Source: an uncultured Prevotellaceae bacterium
GTDB taxonomy: Bacteria; Bacteroidota; Bacteroidia; Bacteroidales; Bacteroidaceae
Direction of reading: 5' to 3'
Assembly (NCBI GenBank): GCA_900314985.1
Contig: OMXL01000003.1
Span: 509-64,508, forward strand
DNA length: 64,000 nucleotides
Below are positions 1 through 7,534 of the stretch, in pieces; within the stretch, counting starts at the first letter, position 1; every line of letters begins with the position of its first letter. The notes beneath the pieces are model-generated. The model saw only the letters and a list, made by a program, of their open reading frames with translations, searched no databases and had not been told where the DNA came from. Made by a program: the position numbers and the translations under genes.

Positions 1-33
1 CAGTAAAACATACTCATAATTTCTTTCTTAAAT

Positions 34-402
34 TTAATGATTATTCTCTTCAATTTCTTTCTTCACGAACTCCACACCACCCTTCGTCCACACAGGATAC
101 ACGCGGACCTTGCGCTCACCCAGCATCGTGTAGTATGGGATGTAGCGGTAGCGCAGCAGGCCAAGATCTGTGTATTCCGGCATGAGCATCCACATGCCGT
201 CGCTGTGATATAGGATCTTGCGCTCCTTCAGTTTGCGGTACAGCTCGCTGGCCTTCATCTTTAGCCGTCGCGCCACCGTCCCCGTCGTCACGCAGTCCGT
301 CGTCAGCAGGTTGCAATCTACTATTGCCCTCAACTGCCGTTCTTCTCTGTACATCATCTCTTCTTTTGTCATAAGCTTTTCGTTTTGGTTATTGTTATAC
401 AT
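34..402 (-). CDS. KilAC (phage antirepressor)-domain protein
   Basis: Small protein of about 122 residues resembling the KilAC/ANT domain found at the C-terminus of phage antirepressors. The characteristic run is a helix-turn-helix-like segment (VARRLKMKASELYRKLKE), then W and L positions (DGMWMLMPEY), then a WTKGGVEFV ending, which is how this domain usually finishes. No N-terminal Bro or ROK partner domain is present, so it is a stand-alone domain. The reading frame is open upstream to a GTG at 441, but a Bacteroidetes -7 box (TACCTTTG, 428-421) lies inside that extension, so translation should begin at ATG 402 or ATG 372. A perfect 13-bp inverted repeat lies just upstream. Function in this cell is unknown; a DNA-binding regulator, possibly a phage relic, is inferred. 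Confidence 0.65.
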   Translation of the reverse strand: MYNNNQNEKLMTKEEMMYREERQLRAIVDCNLLTTDCVTTGTVARRLKMKASELYRKLKERKILYHSDGMWMLMPEYTDLGLLRYRYIPYYTMLGERKVRVYPVWTKGGVEFVKKEIEENNH

Positions 403-420
403 TGTGTTGGTTAACCAGTA

Positions 421-479
421 CAAAGGTACGAAATTGTGCACAAAATTACCCCCTATATGGTGGGTACATATAGGGGGTA
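421..479 (-). promoter_or_regulatory. Promoter with a perfect 13-bp inverted-repeat operator
   Basis: TACCTTTG on the minus strand at 428-421 fits the Bacteroidetes -7 box. Directly upstream, TACCCCCTATATG (447-459) and its exact reverse complement (467-479) flank a 7-bp spacer. The position suggests an operator for the KilAC-domain gene. Confidence 0.55.
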
Positions 480-514
480 TATTGGTAGTAAAATAATGCG
501 CCTAAGAAACTATC

Positions 515-922
515 TTATGCGCATATTTGATGGAGTTCGGAAGCGATATTGGCTATTTCATCCATAATCATCCGCTCCCTTTCTTTCGACGGTTTCTTAG
601 TGCCATTGATGTACTGAGCCATCAAACTTTGGCTGATACCAAGTCTACGACCAACAGCAGCAGCATTGAGTTCAGGATGAGACAGGAAAATCAAAGATAT
701 TCCTGTTGGTTCGGGGTCATCGTACTCGAAACTCTCAAAAGAGACATCCTCATCCAGGTCATACCAGTGTATGCCCTCATCATCCATCTCATAGTCCTCT
801 CGCTGTTCAGGTGTAGCGTTCAACAGTCGCTTATAATAAAGTAGCGACTGCCACAACGTACGTCCATCGTCAGTAAGACCATAGATGCGGTTGTTTTCAA
901 ACCAAATCTTAGAAATCTTCAT
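515..922 (-). CDS. DUF2442-HTH protein, predicted antitoxin-like partner of a DUF4160 protein
   Basis: 135 residues. The N-terminal half (about 1-65) matches the DUF2442 pattern: a short basic start, then the WFENNRIYGLTDDGRTLWQSL strand region and an acidic stretch. The C-terminal half (about 85-130) is a lambda-repressor-like helix-turn-helix (AVGRRLGISQSLMAQYING). It overlaps the upstream DUF4160 gene by 14 bp, so the two are co-translated. DUF4160/DUF2442 pairs occur widely as small two-gene modules and are suspected toxin-antitoxin systems; that role is inference. An HTH-carrying second gene fits an autoregulating antitoxin. Confidence 0.75.
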   Translation of the reverse strand: MKISKIWFENNRIYGLTDDGRTLWQSLLYYKRLLNATPEQREDYEMDDEGIHWYDLDEDVSFESFEYDDPEPTGISLIFLSHPELNAAAVGRRLGISQSLMAQYINGTKKPSKERERMIMDEIANIASELHQICA

Positions 923-1169
923 TGTTCACGCTCTTTCCAAAATATTCTTTCCATTTCTCAATCGCAAGTTCCTTGTTTTCTTCAAGAACCATCTCCGCAG
1001 CTTTAATGTCTTTCATTTTGATTCCTTCATTCTTCACAAGCACGATACCTTCTGGTAGGATATCAAACTTAGCCTTACCATCAGAATTCTTCACATGTAC
1101 GTGAATCGGTTCGTGCTCACGAGAGTAGAAGAAGAACCTCATTCCAAACATCCTTAATATCTCTGGCAT
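909..1169 (-). CDS. DUF4160 domain protein (putative toxin-like partner)
   Basis: 86 residues with the DUF4160 hallmark FYSREHEPIHVHV near residue 15-27 and a C-terminal helical IEKWKEYFG segment. Histidines in the EHEPIHVHV motif are the most conserved feature of the family. First gene of a two-gene unit with the DUF2442-HTH gene. A near-consensus promoter lies 27 bp upstream. A second, divergent copy of the same module is at 34167-34733. Biochemical activity is unknown. Confidence 0.75.
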   Translation of the reverse strand: MPEILRMFGMRFFFYSREHEPIHVHVKNSDGKAKFDILPEGIVLVKNEGIKMKDIKAAEMVLEENKELAIEKWKEYFGKSVNNEDF

Positions 1170-1195
1170 AATCTATTACTTTTTGAATTACAGTG

Positions 1196-1226
1196 CAAAT
1201 ATAGGTAATTATTTCATTACCTCAAA
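1196..1226 (-). promoter_or_regulatory. Bacteroidetes-type promoter for the DUF4160/DUF2442 pair
   Basis: On the minus strand TTTG (1226-1223), a 19-nt gap and TATATTTG (1203-1196). Both boxes match consensus. Confidence 0.75.
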
Positions 1227-1247
1227 ACTTTTTCGCAGAAAAATGCG

Positions 1248-1620
1248 TTAAGCCAATACTTTTTTAATATCATCTCTGAAAAACAGCGTTTTTCGCTGAT
1301 CAAGTGCCTGGTAATAATCACGGTACATGTTCTTCCGATTCCACAGCGTCTCGAAGGTTTTCCACTTCTGGCGGATGCCTAACTTCTCTGCTATGGCATC
1401 GGCCAGAAGTGCTGACTGGGTGCGGGAGATGAGTGGTTGGTAGTTGGCATCCACCCACCCTGCCGTCTGCGCTTTCTTCCATAGCGTCATGGCTTCATCG
1501 GTAGCCAGCACCTCGGGCAGCAGGCTTTGCTCCCCTCCCTTTTGGGAGGGGCTGGGGGTAGGCCGGCCTTTCAAGCAGACGGTTTAGTAAGCCTATGGCT
1601 TCATCGTCATTTAAATTCAT
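1248..1620 (-). pseudogene. Conserved small protein gene interrupted by a palindromic repeat
   Basis: The main open frame covers about 108 residues from 1574 (a TTG) and contains WKKAQTAGWVD, SRTQSALLADAIAEKLG and WKTFETLWNRKNMYRDY, a pattern I associate with a small Bacteroidales family of unknown function. The only good upstream start, ATG 1620 (MNLNDDEAIGLLNRLLE), is in a different frame, which ends at a TGA soon after the repeat. The switch falls at a 20-bp palindrome plus G-rich tail (1532-1563), so repeat insertion probably split the gene. It may still be translated from an internal start (for example the ATG in MTLWKKAQ). No function can be assigned. Confidence 0.5.
1532..1563. repeat. 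Palindromic interspersed repeat (REP-like, CCCCTCCC arm)
   Basis: CCCCTCCC (1532-1539) and GGGAGGGG (1544-1551) form a perfect 8-bp stem with a TTTT loop, followed by CTGGGGGTAGG. The stem plus (C)TGGGGGT tail is shared with units in lpd and with the 57-61 kb array. Confidence 0.75.
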
Positions 1621-1984
1621 CTTCACGTTATCCGTTATATTTCTGATAATGAACACATATAATACACCGTAAGGCGAGAGAGAAAAAAACGGAGAACGTG
1701 GGTGGATTTGGTGTCACAGCAAGCTCCCAGGTCGGCAAAAACCCTTCTCAAACTACTGTTACTGCCAAATGCCCACGCCTCCGTTGTAGGATGCGTGAGC
1801 AGGCAGCCATCGCTTTGAGAAGTCTTTTTGAATTTGCCGTTCGGGAGACTATCGATAAAGCTGCGGTTGCTTCGTCTTATTATATGTCTTCGGTTGCAAA
1901 ATTACTAAAAATCCTGCATATTCCGACACTTTTTGTAAAATATCTTATGGACTCATAGTTTTTTCTTTATTATTAACCTTGAAT
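1621..1984. other. Gap without a convincing gene
   Basis: 364 bp. It holds an 86-codon plus-strand frame (1698-1958) with no recognisable domain or promoter. A minus-strand TAATTTTG (1904-1897) could be a -7 box for the broken gene downstream, but no -33 box is evident. Otherwise I see nothing definite. Confidence 0.4.
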
Positions 1985-4507
1985 TTACAGACGACCCTTT
2001 TCTGCATTACCAGCACCTGTACCCTTATACTTCGACGGAGTAACATTGAAGCGGTAACGAAGCGAAAGAGAGACGCAACGGGAATCGTTGTCTTCCGTCT
2101 TATGGAACATCATGCGATTGCTATAGAGCGTAAAGCGGTTGATGCGACGCTTGAAGAAATCCTTGCCAATACTGAGCGAGAGGATGGGGTTAGTGCAGTC
2201 GAAACGGGCATTCGAGCCAGTGTCGCCGTGGGTATGCACGTTGAAGTCTGCTTGCACAAGCCAGTCGTGAGGCAGGGTGACTATGTTGCCCAATTGTAGG
2301 GACAACATAGGATGATTGAAACACTTCTGCTCACCTAAAAACTCCGCTTTGAGCCAAGGCTTCATCAGCGATAAATTGTATTGCGGAGTCCATGTGACTT
2401 CGTGACCCAATTTGACATTCTTCTGTGCGCCCAGCGTGATCGTAATCCAATCGGCATATTCGTAGTTCTTGTGGGTCACAAGGTTCACCTTGCTGTCACC
2501 CTCCAAACTTTCTACTGTGTAGAGGATGGGGTCAACACAATGGCTAAAGTTGACGTTGAGATAGAGCCACTTCCACATAGCCATCGTATTCACATTATGA
2601 TACTTGACGGGCTTCAGATAAGGATTTCCCGTCTGCATGTTCAGACGGTTCTCATAGATGACATCACTGCTCAACATCCAGTAAGACGGGCGTGAAGTGC
2701 GCTTGGCATAGCTGAAGGATAATTGCAGACTCTTCAAAGACGTTGATAGTGATACCGAGGGAAAGAATTCATCGTAAGTACGGCTTTGGTCATCTCGACG
2801 GATGCCGCCTACAAAGTATTCTGATTCCACGTGCTCATAGCGCAGGCCAGCCGACAAGCGGAAACGGCCCACTTGCTGCTGCAACTCCACGAAGGGAGCG
2901 ATGGCTTGCTCATGTTGTTCGTTGTTGCTGTTGGCAATATATCCTTCTTCGTTTTCAAAACTGCTGTTCCATCTGGTATTGGTGTACTCCTCACCAACTT
3001 CTATCTGCCCTTTCCCAAACGGATACGTTACGAAAAGCTTCTCTGCCATCAGACGACTACACGTCAAAGCGTAGGTGTTCACATCGCGATTTTCCTGACT
3101 TTCACTCAGTTCCTGCTGCTGGTTGCGGTTACGCTGGTTACGATAGGTATAGTCTGCATTGAAGTCGATGCAAAACTTTCCTATCTTTCCCGTGTAGTAG
3201 AGATTCACTTGGTGTTTGGGTGCACCTTCGGCTCTGTTGATACTGCTATTCTGCAAATGGTCATACATGGAACCGTTGGCTTGCAGGTCATCGTCATAGT
3301 CACTCCAAGTTTTCACGTAGTCGTAGGTGTGCTGATAGAAACCGCCAAAAGAGTTGTTATCGTTAAGCTGGTAGTTGAAGCCGAAGCGGCCTTCAAGGAA
3401 TGGATTGTAAACCTTGTCCTTCTGCTTGTTGGTAATTACCCACAGTGTGTCGGCAAAAACAGTCTGTTCGAACTCGCCTTTTTCCCACCGCTTATTGTAA
3501 GCGCCGAAGAGATTTGCAAATAAATCTAACTTTCCTGTGCGGTAGGTAAGGTTAATACGTTCATTGTTCGCAAAACCATGTCCCTTACGACTCCATGAGG
3601 TCAGTTCTACGCCAAGGCCTTCGCCCGCCGTACGTTTGGTGCGAATGATAATGACAGCATTGACCGAAGCTTCATATCGGGCTCCTGGATTCTGAATCAC
3701 CTCGACGTTCTTGATGTTGTCCGACTGGATGTTCTTCAGTTCTTGTAAGTCGGTCAACTTTCGGTTGTTCAGATAAATCAAAGGCACTCCCTTACCTAAT
3801 ATCTCGAAAGTCTCACCTTTCTTTGAAATGGTCGGTACACGGGACAGCACATCTTCAGCGGTGCCCATCCTTTCCATCACTGTACCCTCCACGTTCATCA
3901 CGAGAGAGTTGCCCTGCAACTGCACCTTGGGACGCTCACCCTGTACGACCACACCGTTCAGCGTATAGTTATCAGGCCTCATCCGTATTGTTCCAACCTC
4001 AGGCTTATCACATAGCCGATAGATAGTCTTGTAGCCAACATAAGAGAAACGTGCAAGGACACGTTCTTGTTCATAAGGTACCGCAAAATAGCCACTCTCA
4101 TTGCTAACACCGCCACTGAGCAGCGTAGAGTCTTTGGGATTAAGAATGGCAACATTAGTATAGGCCACAGGCAATCCTTGTTCATCAACGATGAGACCCG
4201 TCAGATGACGGTCTGTTTTGTGAGTACATTCTACATATATTTCCCTTTCCCCACTTTTATAAATACGAACAGGATAGAAACCGACAATTTGCATTAGGGC
4301 ATCGAGAACTGGCTGATGTTGCACATGAGATGTCACACGGAAATCTTCAAGCTCATTGTATATAAAGATGAGGTCATAGTTAGTTGTCTGCGACTGAATG
4401 TACTTCAAAGCCTCAGAAAGAGAAACGTCACGAAAGTCATAGCTAATGCGCTGTGCGTTAACGGTCATACCAGTCAGCCACAGCATAATAAACAGAAATT
4501 GTTTCAT
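1985..4507 (-). CDS. TonB-dependent receptor with STN domain, outer membrane beta-barrel family
   Basis: 840 residues. Order of parts: signal peptide ending near NAQ (1-19); STN-like secretin/TonB short N-terminal domain (about 20-95, ISYDFRDVSLSEALKYI); a carboxypeptidase-regulatory-like domain (about 102-180, LTGLIVDEQGLPVAYTNV); a plug-like region with VEVIQNPGARYEA (about 270-280); then a long beta-barrel. The STN domain is the part that talks to an anti-sigma factor, and the two genes immediately upstream are an anti-sigma factor (4-bp ATGA overlap) and an ECF sigma factor, giving a classical surface-signalling cassette. Substrate unknown; with no SusD neighbour, a polysaccharide role is not supported. 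Confidence 0.85.
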   Translation of the reverse strand: MKQFLFIMLWLTGMTVNAQRISYDFRDVSLSEALKYIQSQTTNYDLIFIYNELEDFRVTSHVQHQPVLDALMQIVGFYPVRIYKSGEREIYVECTHKTDRHLTGLIVDEQGLPVAYTNVAILNPKDSTLLSGGVSNESGYFAVPYEQERVLARFSYVGYKTIYRLCDKPEVGTIRMRPDNYTLNGVVVQGERPKVQLQGNSLVMNVEGTVMERMGTAEDVLSRVPTISKKGETFEILGKGVPLIYLNNRKLTDLQELKNIQSDNIKNVEVIQNPGARYEASVNAVIIIRTKRTAGEGLGVELTSWSRKGHGFANNERINLTYRTGKLDLFANLFGAYNKRWEKGEFEQTVFADTLWVITNKQKDKVYNPFLEGRFGFNYQLNDNNSFGGFYQHTYDYVKTWSDYDDDLQANGSMYDHLQNSSINRAEGAPKHQVNLYYTGKIGKFCIDFNADYTYRNQRNRNQQQELSESQENRDVNTYALTCSRLMAEKLFVTYPFGKGQIEVGEEYTNTRWNSSFENEEGYIANSNNEQHEQAIAPFVELQQQVGRFRLSAGLRYEHVESEYFVGGIRRDDQSRTYDEFFPSVSLSTSLKSLQLSFSYAKRTSRPSYWMLSSDVIYENRLNMQTGNPYLKPVKYHNVNTMAMWKWLYLNVNFSHCVDPILYTVESLEGDSKVNLVTHKNYEYADWITITLGAQKNVKLGHEVTWTPQYNLSLMKPWLKAEFLGEQKCFNHPMLSLQLGNIVTLPHDWLVQADFNVHTHGDTGSNARFDCTNPILSLSIGKDFFKRRINRFTLYSNRMMFHKTEDNDSRCVSLSLRYRFNVTPSKYKGTGAGNAEKGRL

Positions 4508-5145
4508 GGCTGTGGTTCTACGGTTGATGAGACATACAGGGTATCATTCTCCAATTCCAGTTGCAGCCACTCGAAATTGTTCAGCATCTCTACAACTTTC
4601 TCCAGCGTATATTCTGGTTTCCATTGGTAGTACAGACGAAGTTGTGGTGCATCTTCGTTTCTATATACTACCTTGACGTGGTAATAGTCCGACAGCTCTT
4701 TAAATATCTCACCTAATGGCACATTGTCAAACAGTTTGGGCTGTAATGTCGCTATTGTGTCATTCTCTACTAGTTGAGGGCTGGCAGTTGAGAGATGAGA
4801 ATTTGCTTCAACTACTATGTCCTGTTCCTTGGGAGTGTTATTATAAGTAACAATGTGTATAGCAGCAAAGGCAATACCCGACAGCATCAAGATGCCAACA
4901 AACATGGCTGCGAACTTCCTGAACTGGAAATAATGATGCCTTGTCTTCAGCTGTTGCCATTCGGTATCAATCATTTCGTCGGTAATATCCTCGTCTGCAT
5001 GAAAAGCATCAATGGCACTCTGTGTCTTCGACATTAGTGTGTAGAGTTCACGACACTCGTCATCGGCAAGTATCTCTTGCCATTGGTCGGCCGTGTATTG
5101 ATGGGGCTGTTCCATCATCTGGAGCAATAAATCAATCTTGTTCAT
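4504..5145 (-). CDS. FecR-like anti-sigma factor
   Basis: 213 residues from ATG 5145, which lies 5 bp after the sigma gene; the frame is open further upstream but would run into that gene. Cytoplasmic N-terminal region (about 1-75), one transmembrane helix (about 77-98, FAAMFVGILMLSGIAFAAI) and a periplasmic C-terminal domain (about 135-213, DNVPLGEIFKELSDYYHVKVVYRNE) of the DUF4974 type, which pairs with STN domains. It should hold the ECF sigma factor at the membrane and release it when the adjacent TonB receptor signals. The classical FecR motif is not obvious, so assignment rests on topology, C-terminal domain and neighbours. Confidence 0.8.
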   Translation of the reverse strand: MNKIDLLLQMMEQPHQYTADQWQEILADDECRELYTLMSKTQSAIDAFHADEDITDEMIDTEWQQLKTRHHYFQFRKFAAMFVGILMLSGIAFAAIHIVTYNNTPKEQDIVVEANSHLSTASPQLVENDTIATLQPKLFDNVPLGEIFKELSDYYHVKVVYRNEDAPQLRLYYQWKPEYTLEKVVEMLNNFEWLQLELENDTLYVSSTVEPQP

Positions 5146-5149
5146 ACGC

Positions 5150-5641
5150 TCATTGGTTTTTAAGATGTGTACGTAATTGACTAAGCGCGCGACGCAGATG
5201 CTTATAAATAGTGGTTTCGCTGACACCCAGACGACAAGCAATCTCTTTGAAAGTAATACCGTCGCGGAAGTGCTGCAAGATGATGTCTCTACAAACAGGC
5301 GGCTCCAGTAGGTCGATGCCTATGCGCAAGGCCTTCAACTCTTCTTCGAGTAGTTCTGTTGGCATGATGGTCGTGTCGAGGTCAAGAAGATAGAGGTGTT
5401 CTACACGCTCTTGTATCTGTCGGCTACGAATCACATTCATACATCGGTTTCGCACGCTGGTAAGCAGATAGGACTGGGCTGTCTCTTCCCGAAGGTCACG
5501 ATGATCGTCAAGAAGTTGGGCAAAGATGTCGTGCACCACATCCTTGCTCTCCGCATCGTCGTGCAGAAGTATGGTGGCCAGTCGATACATCTGACGGTAA
5601 TGCTGTTTGAACAGCTTTTGAAGTTTCCTTTGATCTGTCAT
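5150..5641 (-). CDS. ECF-family RNA polymerase sigma factor
   Basis: 163 residues. Sigma region 2 spans about 8-75 (YRLATILLHDDAESKDVVHDIFAQLLDD, here quoted only to show the acidic DxxHDIF core) and region 4 about 105-158, with the helix-turn-helix FKEIACRLGVSETTIYKHLRRAL. First gene of the sigma, anti-sigma and TonB receptor cassette. An inverted repeat overlaps its putative -7 box, which may reflect autoregulation. Confidence 0.9.
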   Translation of the reverse strand: MTDQRKLQKLFKQHYRQMYRLATILLHDDAESKDVVHDIFAQLLDDHRDLREETAQSYLLTSVRNRCMNVIRSRQIQERVEHLYLLDLDTTIMPTELLEEELKALRIGIDLLEPPVCRDIILQHFRDGITFKEIACRLGVSETTIYKHLRRALSQLRTHLKNQ

Positions 5642-5717
5642 ACACTTATACTACACACGAAAACCGAATTACTAAACCCTAAACGACATTATTTTAAAAA
5701 TACGAATACAAAAAGTC

Positions 5718-5747
5718 CTTTTGTTGACCCCTACATCAACAAAAGTA
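5718..5747 (-). promoter_or_regulatory. Inverted repeat overlapping the putative sigma-gene promoter
   Basis: CTTTTGTTGA (5718-5727) and TCAACAAAAG (5736-5745) are exact reverse complements around an 8-bp spacer. The right arm overlaps a minus-strand -7-like TACTTTTG (5747-5740). No good -33 box is at the usual distance. Confidence 0.45.
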
Positions 5748-5862
5748 CACAATTACACGCAAATGTTACATCTCGAGGCGTAACTTTTACAGATTATTAA
5801 AAGGACTCATCGCTGTTTCAGGTTTTTAAAGGGTTGGACTTCATGTTATTTTATGCGAATTC

Positions 5863-5893
5863 TTTGATTATTCGGAATTTCTTTGTATCTTTG
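5863..5893 (+). promoter_or_regulatory. Promoter for the small protein at 5920
   Basis: TTTG (5863-5866), 19 nt, TATCTTTG (5886-5893); consensus in both boxes and spacing. Confidence 0.8.
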
Positions 5894-5919
5894 CCCCCGA
5901 GAACAAAAAGATAACGATT

Positions 5920-6183
5920 ATGACGCAGATATTAGTAACATTGAACGAGGACGCGACAACGCTGCATGTACGCAAGGCCATTGAGTTGCTTCGCGGTGTG
6001 GTTTCGACTACTGTGTTCAAAACTAAAGATGAGTCCAACAAAAAGGCGCTCCGACAGCAGGCATACGTGAAGGAGTCGCTCGAAAGAGCGTTCGACGAGA
6101 TGAAGCGTGCCAGACGGGGTGAGCACAAGATGATGACCGACGAGGAGTTTATGGCTGAACTTAAAGCAGAGGTCGAGGCCTGA
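5920..6183 (+). CDS. Small hypothetical protein, antitoxin-like
   Basis: 87 residues, ATG 27 bp after a strong -7 box. Predicted mixed alpha/beta start (MTQILVTLNEDATTLHVRKAIELLRGVVSTTV) followed by a charged helix and an acidic C-terminus (TDEEFMAELKAEVEA). The ending resembles antitoxins of the type that wrap a partner toxin, yet no toxin gene adjoins. It lies antisense to, and has apparently replaced, a gene whose signal-peptide start survives at 6252. No firm function. Confidence 0.55.
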   Translation: MTQILVTLNEDATTLHVRKAIELLRGVVSTTVFKTKDESNKKALRQQAYVKESLERAFDEMKRARRGEHKMMTDEEFMAELKAEVEA

Positions 6184-6252
6184 TCTCACTTGCCCCTGTC
6201 CCGCCATAGCGATAAGGGCGAGCAGCGCGGTGATGATGATTTGCTTGTTCAT
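6184..6252 (-). pseudogene. Orphan signal-peptide fragment of a deleted gene
   Basis: From ATG 6252 the frame reads MNKQIIITALLALIAMAGQ, almost the same start as the upstream TPR gene (MNKQIIITALLALVAMTGW). The ATG overlaps that gene's TGA as ATGA, the usual sign of translational coupling. After about 22 codons the frame only shadows the opposite-strand gene. The rest of the former gene appears lost. Confidence 0.55.
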
Positions 6253-7505
6253 TGTTTTTTATGTTTTGAGGATTTTCTACTCAAGTCAAATGCCTTTATC
6301 ACCTCTTCGGCACTCTTGATCATTTGATTGAGTTTATCTGTTGGCTTCTCCTCCTTGCGGGCTAGGTCAAGGAACTGGCGATAATATGATTCTGCCTGCT
6401 TACTATCTTTGAGAAAATAAACGTAGGCATTGGCTATGTTATAATAGGTAGCGATGGAGGTTGGATTATAGGCAAGATGTTCTTTCCATGCTGTGACGGC
6501 CTCTTCGTAATGCTGTGTATGGTAGTAGCCCTCGCCCTGCGAGAGTGTAATGGCCTTCATTATTGTGGTGTCGGGTTGCATCAGTTGTTTGGCAAGATTG
6601 AGATAACCGAGACCTTCAGGATAGCGCTTCGTGTCGATGCAAACCACGCCAAGACGATAGGCGCAGCCATAGTGCTGCATGCCGCTAATCAGGAAAGCCA
6701 ACTGTAGATAATGATGGGCGCGTTCTAAATCTTTGATCTGCGAGAAGCACATGCCAGCGGAATACAAGGTGTTGAATGTAGAGTCACCCTGTTCCAATAG
6801 CTGATCGTACAATTTACATGCCGCTGTGAAGTCACGATTCATGAACCATGCATCGGCCAGTGCTCTATTCACAAGGATATTTGTGGAGTCCTTCTGGCAG
6901 TATCTCAATCCGCAGACGATACCGTTTTGTGGCTGATTATTTTTCGCATAGGCAAGGGTTAGTCCTGCCACCATCTCACCGTCCATAGGATAGTGATTCA
7001 CCAACTGTCCCGTCCAATAGATATAGGAGTCCGTATCGCCCTGTTTCTGATAACTGAAGCATAGTTGGCGAAAAGCATCATGGGAGAGACTATCTTCAGG
7101 AACTAATTTCAGGAGGTCTGCAGTCTGGCGATAGTTGCCACGCTTATAGTAGCAGTCGGCCAGCTTCATCTGAACCATGCAATCAACTATAGCACTCTTC
7201 TCTGCAGAATTTTTTATCCGCCCAATAATCTCCTCTTGTTTTTCCTCAGGAAGTTCCTCTAAGTGTTCAATAGGAAGGTCGAAATTGTCTATAGCTCGCT
7301 CCTGACTTCGGGTCTTAGCCAAATTGTAAGCCTGCTGGTAGTACTTCAGTGCCTCAAAGGTATTGTACTGCAACATACAACTGTCGCCAGCCTGCACAAA
7401 CATCAGCAATGAATCTGCCTTTATTTCTGCTGTCTTTTTTGACTTTGCCCAACCCGTCATTGCGACAAGGGCGAGCAGTGCGGTGATGATAATTTGCTTG
7501 TTCAT
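6249..7505 (-). CDS. Exported TPR-repeat protein
   Basis: 418 residues. Signal peptide (1-20, hydrophobic MNKQIIITALLALVAMTGWA), then a series of helical tetratricopeptide-like repeats: for example FEALKYYQQAYNLAK (about 48-62), ADCYYKRGNYRQTADLL (about 117), ADAWFMNRDFTAACKLYDQLL (about 220), GEGYYHTQHYEEAVTAWKEHL (about 330) and NIANAYVYFLKDSKQAESYY (about 357). Probably a periplasmic scaffold. It lies 29 bp downstream of the beta-barrel receptor gene and begins with the same type of leader, suggesting an operon. Client unknown. Confidence 0.8.
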   Translation of the reverse strand: MNKQIIITALLALVAMTGWAKSKKTAEIKADSLLMFVQAGDSCMLQYNTFEALKYYQQAYNLAKTRSQERAIDNFDLPIEHLEELPEEKQEEIIGRIKNSAEKSAIVDCMVQMKLADCYYKRGNYRQTADLLKLVPEDSLSHDAFRQLCFSYQKQGDTDSYIYWTGQLVNHYPMDGEMVAGLTLAYAKNNQPQNGIVCGLRYCQKDSTNILVNRALADAWFMNRDFTAACKLYDQLLEQGDSTFNTLYSAGMCFSQIKDLERAHHYLQLAFLISGMQHYGCAYRLGVVCIDTKRYPEGLGYLNLAKQLMQPDTTIMKAITLSQGEGYYHTQHYEEAVTAWKEHLAYNPTSIATYYNIANAYVYFLKDSKQAESYYRQFLDLARKEEKPTDKLNQMIKSAEEVIKAFDLSRKSSKHKKQ

Positions 7506-7534
7506 GATTATGATGATGGATTATCTATGAATAC

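Noticed and set aside
1698-1958. 86-codon plus-strand reading frame
   Set aside because: No domain, no promoter and atypical composition; kept only as part of a described gap.
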